Part shown: piece after piece, positions 57,521 to 64,000 of the stretch | Layout of the letters: each line of letters starts with the position of its first letter | How positions within the stretch are numbered: position 1 is the first letter of the stretch | Origin: Dillenia suffruticosa | Taxonomy: Eukaryota > Streptophyta > Magnoliopsida > Dilleniales > Dilleniaceae | Direction: 5' to 3' | NCBI GenBank assembly: GCA_033439265.1 | Contig: JAVTVX010000024.1 | Coordinates: 14,057,001 to 14,121,000, forward strand | DNA length: 64,000 nucleotides | Notes under the pieces: model-generated | Database searches by the model: none | What the model was told of the DNA's origin: nothing | What the model saw: the letters and a program-made list of their open reading frames with translations, nothing else | Position numbers and translations under genes: made by a program

Positions 57521-57839
57521 ATATAAGTCGTTCTTCTGTACTTTGAATGTCTACAGTCCCTATGTAGCTCTATATGACGAATGATTATGGTGATAGAAAT
57601 ATCAGCGATTTTCGATTAAAAATAGAAATCCATTGCTTTAATAGAAGTCTAAATATCAAAGATTTTTTTTATTGGACTACCAAAATAGACACATTTTTCA
57701 AATATATGGAGATGTGATACTTGTCACATGCAGGTTGAAAGGTAAAGCTTCCACATGGTAAGAAGGATTCCACTATACAAGTAATTGTAACAGAAAAGCA
57801 CCATCCAAACTTGGTATTGGATAAAGCAGCCGTTATAAA

Positions 57840-59790
57840 AAGACTTTCTTCCTCATAATTACAAGTAGATTTTATTGCAACATAGCATGATGAGAGAGAA
57901 AACACATACAAATTGGAGAAAGGTGGGAGAAAGCTAGCATTGTTTCCAATGAAAGAAATTCTAAGCTCAAAAGTTTTGAACTGAAGGAGTGAAGTCTCTT
58001 TACTATTAGATATTCAGGGCAAGGAGATGAAAGCAGCATTCAAGGAGTTGAAGAGGTTCATACCTTGTTTGTGAAGCAAGTGTTAGCAAGTGAAAATGGG
58101 ACAAAAAGTAGAAGAACGTTCAGAAATACCCAAACTATTGTTTCAATATAGTGATACCAGAAGATTTATTAACAGTTTACTACCATTGAGGGGTATTCAG
58201 TACCATATTAATTTGATCATTGGTCGTATTTTGCTAAATTTACCTCATTACATGGTAAGCCCAAAGAAGAGTGAGATCTTTAAGGAGAAAGCAGAGGAGT
58301 TTTTGTGTAAAAGACATCAACAAAGCATAAGTCCCTATGTAATTCTTGGCTTACTAACCCCAAAAAGGATCATAATTAGCAGTAGCAAACTTAAGACCCA
58401 AAAGTAGGAGGTTGCAAAAACTTTATAAAATATTTGTTCAAGAAACAAACATAAATTTTGAAACTATATTAGAAATTTAAAATGTAAATAAGAAAATAAT
58501 TCAACCATAATATTTCGAAAATCAAAAATTTTAATTGAAAATTTGTATCCTTTTTGTGAGGCAAAAAAATAGATTTTTCTTCAAGTTTGAAGACAATTTC
58601 AGTGATTAACCGCAGAAAATTGAAAAATAAAGATTCTGTTGTTCAATGAGTTAAAGAAATATAAATAATGAATGAGAGATGTGGAAAGAAGAGAGGTATG
58701 AGAGAGCCAAAGAGGAAGTGGAAAGGAGAGGGAAATAGAAAATGGATAGGGAGAGAGGCCAAGAGGGGAGACGGAGGAAGAGGAGAGGGAAAGTTCGGAG
58801 GAGGAGAGGGAAAAGAAGAAGTAGCAAAGTGGGGTTGTCAATGTCAACTTAATATTTTTCAGAGTTGCAATCTTATTTATCTTTTTTCTTTCTTGATTTT
58901 AAAAACTATAAAATATTTTTTATTGATTTAAACTATACAATAGTGATATCATATTTTGTTTCTATTATGTGGTGAGTTTTTGAAAAAAAAAATTACGTGA
59001 CATTTAGTCAAATGAATGAATTTTAAAAATGACAAGTAAGATAAAATTACAATTAAGTGAGTGCAAAATAGATATGAGTTATAAATATTAATTGAATTTT
59101 TATAAATTAAGATAATGCAATTACCCACTCTGGTCCCTTCTTAGGTCCATCTATGATAGTTGGAGGATATGTGTGCATAGTCGAGCCATCAATAAGACTA
59201 CCGTTGGGTATGAATTTTCAATTCCTTGGGTGGTAAGCTTGATTTGCTACATGGAGTTAAGGTGATTTCCAAGATTGTTTATTGAAATGGGTTTCATTTC
59301 ATTCAGATCAGGCTTGGGAATAAGTGGAAAACGACTTTCAATATGAAGTAAGGGTTGTATGAGCTGTTTCTGATGTCATTTGGTCCTTATGCGAATAAGA
59401 AATCTAAGTACAACAAATTTTTATTGAGAAATTTGTTATGTTTTATTTTGATTATATCCTGATTTATAGCCAATCAAAAGAGGAACATTGATTGCATTTG
59501 TTCCAAATCCTAACAGTCTCGTAGGAAAATAAGCAGCCATATGTGAATTTTTGCTCTTGATCTATGTTGCTAGTGCATATGAGAATCAAGTGGATGAAGA
59601 GAAATGCCTAAAATCAGCTTAGAAGTTAGGAGTTTTCATGAGAATGGCATATCCAGGTTAGGAGTTTTCATGGGTTGGCTACATTTAACAAACTTCTCAT
59701 TAGGATTTTCAATAGCATTATAGAACTTATCACGAAATGCCTTAAGAAAGTGAAATTTTAATAAAGAAGTTGATACTAGCTGCTAAAGAA
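57840..59790 (+). pseudogene. Gypsy D protease-RT remnant (Ty3/gypsy)
   Basis: Parts in order: a pre-protease/linker segment HDERENTYKLEKGGRKLALF (near 57890), the RT N-terminal region (58090-58407, LPLRGIQYHINLIIGRIL, LPHYMVSPKKSEIFKEKAEEFL, ILGLLTPKR), then after an insert of about 780 bp the RT continues (59150-59550, DSWRICVHSRAINKTTVGY-like, IYSQSKEEH-like near 59470). The connection region lies near 59690-59790. It belongs to the lineage with short PR-RT spacer, like gypsy C and unlike A and B. Old, with more than ten lesions; no LTRs seen. Confidence 0.7.
58372..59150. other. Unclassified insert of about 780 bp in gypsy D
   Basis: It separates two contiguous RT segments. It is AT-rich, with a purine-rich tract (58668-58830) that creates a spurious open frame. 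Weak inverted similarity between ends (CTTAAGACC near 58390 and TTCTTAGGTCC near 59140) hints at a MITE, but the target duplication is not clear. Confidence 0.45.
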
Positions 59791-60700
59791 AAAATTATAT
59801 ACTGCCACCTGTTTTAGCATTATTCAATTTTGATGCACTATTTAAAGTTTAGTGCTGATGTATTAAATTTAGATGACTAACATTGTCAAATCCACGAGAA
59901 CTAGATAATTTCCGATTAATTTTGATTTTCTTAAATTCATGTATTACCACTCGTTTTAAAATTATCCAATTTTATGTCTTTTCCTCTTTTTTTTTGCTGG
60001 ACAGATATTAAAATTTTTATTTTGGATGATGGTTTCAAAATCATTTTTTTCTTCTCCTTTTATCTATATTTTCTTGTTGAAGCAGAGTGCCTCAATTAAC
60101 CCTCTCTCACTCTTATTAATCTCTCTCATCTTTAGAATTTAATCTCCTTTTATCATCATCCTTTGCCGAAACAAAACTTTTGTTTATATTCCCTCTATTT
60201 ATTTTATGAATGTATTTTAAATATGATTAATATTTTGTGTATACAATATAGAAATATCAGTATTTTATCTATATAATTTAAATATATCAAATATTTTATT
60301 AGTGTATCATAGATAAATGAGATATTCTCTATCAATAAACACATGATACTTTCCATCGTTGGCATTAGAGTTTGGGGCCTATATATAGACTCCTCGTATA
60401 CGATTACAAAAACACCGAATAAAACAAATAATTTCTCTCTTTGTTTTGTTTATGGTACTATAGTCAAACTTATAAACCTTTGTTTTTCTAGGCTCACGAT
60501 ATAACTCCCTCAATATAATAATATTGGGAAGCGAAACCCAAAACAAAAAACAGGCATAGTAACCAAGACAACCCAAAACCTTCATTGAACATCCCAAAAT
60601 CTTGTCTAACCCGCCGACCCGTTGGATTTCAACTAAAATCACTGAAACCATTGACATCATCCCACCTACTACCACCACTGGATCCCCATCTTCCATTGCA
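59790..60700. other. No gene seen
   Basis: AT-rich sequence without recognisable coding content. Short frames on both strands around 60379-61022 are interrupted by or extend through the microsatellite at 60716-60830 and have no domain. Confidence 0.5.
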
Positions 60701-60707
60701 GAAAGTA

Positions 60708-60715
<8 letters not shown>

Positions 60716-60790
<75 letters not shown>

Positions 60791-60830
60791 TATACATATA
60801 TATATATATGTATGCATATATATATATATT
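60716..60830. repeat. (AT)n/(ACAT)n microsatellite
   Basis: Imperfect AT dinucleotide array with ACATAT and ACACAC interruptions. Translating it gives the Tyr-Ile repeats seen in several overlapping frames, none of which is a gene. Confidence 0.95.
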
Positions 60831-61429
60831 CTTGCAATTGATGTCTGCCCTCATTGTCACTATTCAATTTCGAAAATGTTAAGTCTTTATCAACTTCAAG
60901 ATTTGAACACACCATCGTGTCCTTCATCGCTAGCTCTATCTATGGTGAAAACTGCAGCCCCCAAAACCTCCACACGCGCCTTTACATGCTTATGTGCCAC
61001 CTATCTATGGTTGTCAACTTGATCATCTGAACACACCACGGTATTCACCACCTCTTGCCCAATCTTTGATACAGCATTCCGCCCTTATTACTATTGCATG
61101 AGCCTATACATGCCATTTGTGGTCTCTAGCCTCATCACTACTGTACTCATTACCATCTGATTGCTTTGATTTTGCCACCATTTGCCGCAATCACTATATG
61201 TCCTTGATCATCCAGTCTTCGTGGTAATCATAGTTCACCACTTCATCTTCTGTCACGATTGCCTCAATCTTCACTGCATATTCGAAATCGAGTTAACGTT
61301 CAGCTACTACCAGTCCTTACTGTCGGCCTTCAACATTCAAACTCATTTTACCTTTTTGAACTCATTGTCCTCAAACCTAGACCCGACCTAGACAAGGGCT
61401 TGATTTGAAGTCTCTACCTGTCTCCTCAA

Positions 61430-61620
61430 TTCGCCCAACTTGCATCAACTCGTACAATTCGCTCGCACTCACCCAATTCATCTATGCCAACTCCCTAACT
61501 TGCTCATGCCAACTTGCCCAGCTTACCTATGTCAACTCACCTAACTAACTAACTCGAGCTGGCTCGCCCAACACGTTTGCGTCGGCTTGCCCAACTCGCC
61601 TATGCTGACTTATTTGACGC
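61430..61620 (+). repeat. Degenerate CCCAACTCGCC repeat
   Basis: About eight irregular units related to GCCCAACTCGCCTATGCCAA, of roughly 20-25 bp. It directly precedes the copia III protease region. Its origin is unknown. Confidence 0.65.
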
Positions 61621-61649
61621 ACCAGATTCCTGCCTGAACTAGTGTGCTC

Positions 61650-63315
61650 ACTCTTCAATAGTGAATTTTTTATTTAAGATGATCTCTCATACTGTTGCCT
61701 CTGTCAAACCAACCACAGACGTCGAATTGACCGACAAGGTAATTTGTCAAATTCTCAAAGCCATCCAACAAACCATTACTGAATCTTGTAATCCTATTAA
61801 ACCTTCCCTTGTCCCTTCCGCAACTTCAGATAAAAATTGTTGGTATTTTGATTATGCTTGCTTCAATCACATGTCATCCGATTTTGTTCTTTTCTCCTCT
61901 CATACACCTGTTTCTTGCTCTCCACATATACATACTACTGATGGTTCTGGTATATATGCCAGTCACAATAATACAATACCTATCTCATCTTTATCACTTC
62001 CCATTACCTATATTATTCCTAAACTCCCGTTAAATCTCATATCAACCGGTCATTTATGCCAATATGGACTAGATGTATATTTTTCTTGTCATGGTTGTCA
62101 TGTGCATGATTCTCACACCCGAAAGGTTCTTGAAACAAGTCGTCTAATTGGTCGTATGGTTTGACTTCAACAATCTCGATATATCGAATTGTTTCTTACA
62201 TACTATTGTCTTAACTACTTTAATTTCTTCCACTTTAAAAAGCCTATGGCACTCTCGAGTTGATCATATATCCTCCTCTTGTTTAAATTCTTTAATCTGT
62301 AGTGGTTATTTAGGATCCATTCTTGATGAGAAATTTGATTGTTTAATATGTCTTCTTTCTAAACAAGCTGCCTTGCCCTTTCCTGCAAGTTAGTTTGCTT
62401 CTTCTGCTCTTTTTGATTTAGTCCATTCTAATATTTGGGAAACTAGTCCAACTATTTCTACGCGAGGATCCAAGTATTATGTACAACGTTGTCGCTTTGA
62501 ATTACCAAAAATTTATCTAGATTATACTACCATGGTTAGGACCCAACTTTGACACACTGTTAAAGTCTTTTGTTTTGATAATGCTCAGGAATATCTAGAT
62601 ACTCGCATACTTCACTTTCTTCATTAGAATGGTACCCTCTACCATAGATCTTATCTTAGAACTTCTCAATAAAATGGTCAAGCTAAAAGAAAACATAAAC
62701 ATATTGACAATAAAACTCTTCTTATTTCCTGTTCCTGCCCTGAACGTTTTTAGTGGACGTAATACTTACTGTTGTCCACACAATCAGTTGAATACCTTCA
62801 CCTATCATTGATGATAAAAATCCTTTTGAAAGACTCTATGGCGCCCCTATAAATTTTTATGATCTCAAAGTTTTTTTATATGTTTGATTTATCCTTCTTC
62901 AACCTTACGAGAAGAACAAACTTGAACCTCGCACTTATCTATGTTGCTTCCTGGGTTATAAGTTAGAACATAAATGATATCATTATTGGGATCCCATTTC
63001 TAATTGACTCCATATTTCCAGACGTGATCTTTTAGGGACAAAAGATGTTCTCTTCTCTATCCAAATGCCACCCCACCTAGATACACCTTCTCTTTACTTT
63101 ACTTATCCTTATGTTGATTTTATTCCTAATGATTCTCAAGGTTCTTTTGATGAGCTCACTGCATCGGCTCCTGTTCCACCACTACCAATTGATGATCTTC
63201 GGTTCTAGCACCAACTTTTGATTCCTCTACAACTTAGCTTGAACCCACATCTTCAATTCATCATTCTACTCGAGTAAAACAACTTCCCTCTCATCTTCAT
63301 GATTTTTATTGTTTT
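61650..63315 (+). pseudogene. Copia III protease-integrase remnant (Ty1/copia)
   Basis: A 167-residue open stretch (61661-62164) contains the protease region WYFDYACFNHMSSD and YIIPKLPLNLISTGHLCQYGLDVYF. GAG-pre-integrase follows (LWHSRVDH, near 62250), then integrase core fragments (62400-62760), the linker with HERTKLEPRTYLCCFLGY-like residues (near 62910-62960) and the pre-RT motif STRVKQLPSHLHDF near 63270-63305. Domain order and the FDSACxNHM-type protease suggest a different copia clade from I and II (Retrofit/Ale-like, tentative). Broken in more than ten places. No gag or 5' LTR recognised upstream. Confidence 0.75.
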
Positions 63316-64000
63316 TGTTGGATTTATATGCACATACACATGCGGAAGCGTGTAATATTTTCGGAATCATAAAAGATTAGAGTTTTCGGGCATATCTCAA
63401 AAAGTAGATTACAAAATCCGTGGAACCACGAACCTCGATCAATCGACCTCGCCGTCGGGATGATAACCACAAAAGTCGAGCTATCACCGCAGCACCACGA
63501 CACCTCAACCGAATCCGGTGACACAAATTCTCTTCGCAGAATTTTTCTCCTTCTCTCTCAATTGTCTCCTCACAATTTTTTTTTGTGCAATCATAGAATG
63601 AATTGTGCCTCCTAGGGTTTACCCTAATTTCCATATTCCTCCGTCACCACAAATGGTAGGGAATTAAAATCTCATCAGTTACCATTTGTGCATATGGAAA
63701 GTGGGATAATTTCCTTTTTCCAAATAAGGAAAGATGCCCCACGTGGGCATTCATTCCTTCATCTCCCACTTGCACACGAGGGCATTTTCATCCATCACGA
63801 GATCACAGCTCATACGATCTCCTGTATCACCCTTCTGGATTTTCATACTAGATTGGGTGTCGTGCGACTGGCGAGTACACCTGCAAATAAAGACTTCTCG
63901 ATACACCTGTTAGGATGTTCGAGGAGTCGTCGTTAATAATAAAAAAAAACATCTCGCTGTACCCCAGACTCATCATATTTACATCCTTCGAGTCACTTTC
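63316..64000. mobile_element. LTR-like insert in copia III, running off the window
   Basis: It starts TGTTGGATTTATATGCAC at the point where copia III coding sequence stops, as expected for a copia-type LTR beginning with TGTTGG. No coding region is recognised; minus-strand frames at 63324-63634 have no domain. Orientation and right end cannot be set because the window ends. Confidence 0.45.

Noticed and set aside
58668-58931. 87-residue basic frame
   Set aside because: Purine-rich tract translates to Arg, Lys, Glu and Gly; low complexity and inside an insert in a retroelement.
60379-61022. Two overlapping frames of 145-182 residues
   Set aside because: Both run through the AT microsatellite and owe their length to Tyr-Ile repeats; no domain outside it.

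Overview
The window looks like a heterochromatic, gene-poor stretch of a flowering-plant nuclear genome. It consists almost entirely of transposable elements inserted into one another, and I found no convincing host gene. The plant assignment rests on the families present: Ty3/gypsy chromoviruses with LTRs of about 3 kb and a tRNA-Met-type primer site, SIRE-like and other Ty1/copia elements, CACTA elements with GCGACGAA subterminal repeats, a Mutator-like element (MULE) carrying a plant mobile domain gene, and an RTE-type LINE. I cannot name the species.

Layout. 1-6586: plus-strand Ty3/gypsy-type LTR split by a 3.7 kb non-autonomous CACTA (708-4411). 6640-8240: minus-strand SIRE-like remnant with an open frame resembling the putative plant transposon protein domain. 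About 8250-35943: an old Ty1/copia element expanded to roughly 27 kb by later insertions. A gypsy element (A, about 13992-32343) sits in its reverse transcriptase region. A minus-strand solo LTR (16887-26433) sits in the 5' LTR of A, and a 6 kb MULE (19498-25549) sits in that solo LTR. Another minus-strand gypsy LTR remnant lies in the copia 3' region. 36200-37400: gypsy integrase remnant. 37975-49095: gypsy element B, structurally complete with both LTRs, inserted next to or within a second copia (49096-54640). That copia also carries a second CACTA (49543-52042, exactly 2500 bp) and a MITE-like insert (53718-54066). 56470-57520: minus-strand RTE-type LINE 3' part. 57840-59790: gypsy protease/RT remnant with an unclassified insert. 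61650-63315: a third copia remnant, cut by an LTR-like sequence that runs off the window end.

How the parts relate. The window records successive insertions more than a functioning gene set. The MULE carries a mudrA-like transposase pseudogene followed by a PMD (aminotransferase-like plant mobile domain) pseudogene that still shows a GT-AG intron. The two CACTA copies belong to one non-autonomous family, lie in opposite orientation, and share an unusual near-mirror design: TIR, GCGACGAA repeats, GC-rich minisatellite and an outward-facing tRNA-like A-box/B-box module on each side of an AT-rich core. That design is the most interesting structure here. All coordinates without a visible target duplication or sharp homology break are approximate, and family calls come from reading motifs by eye, without searches.
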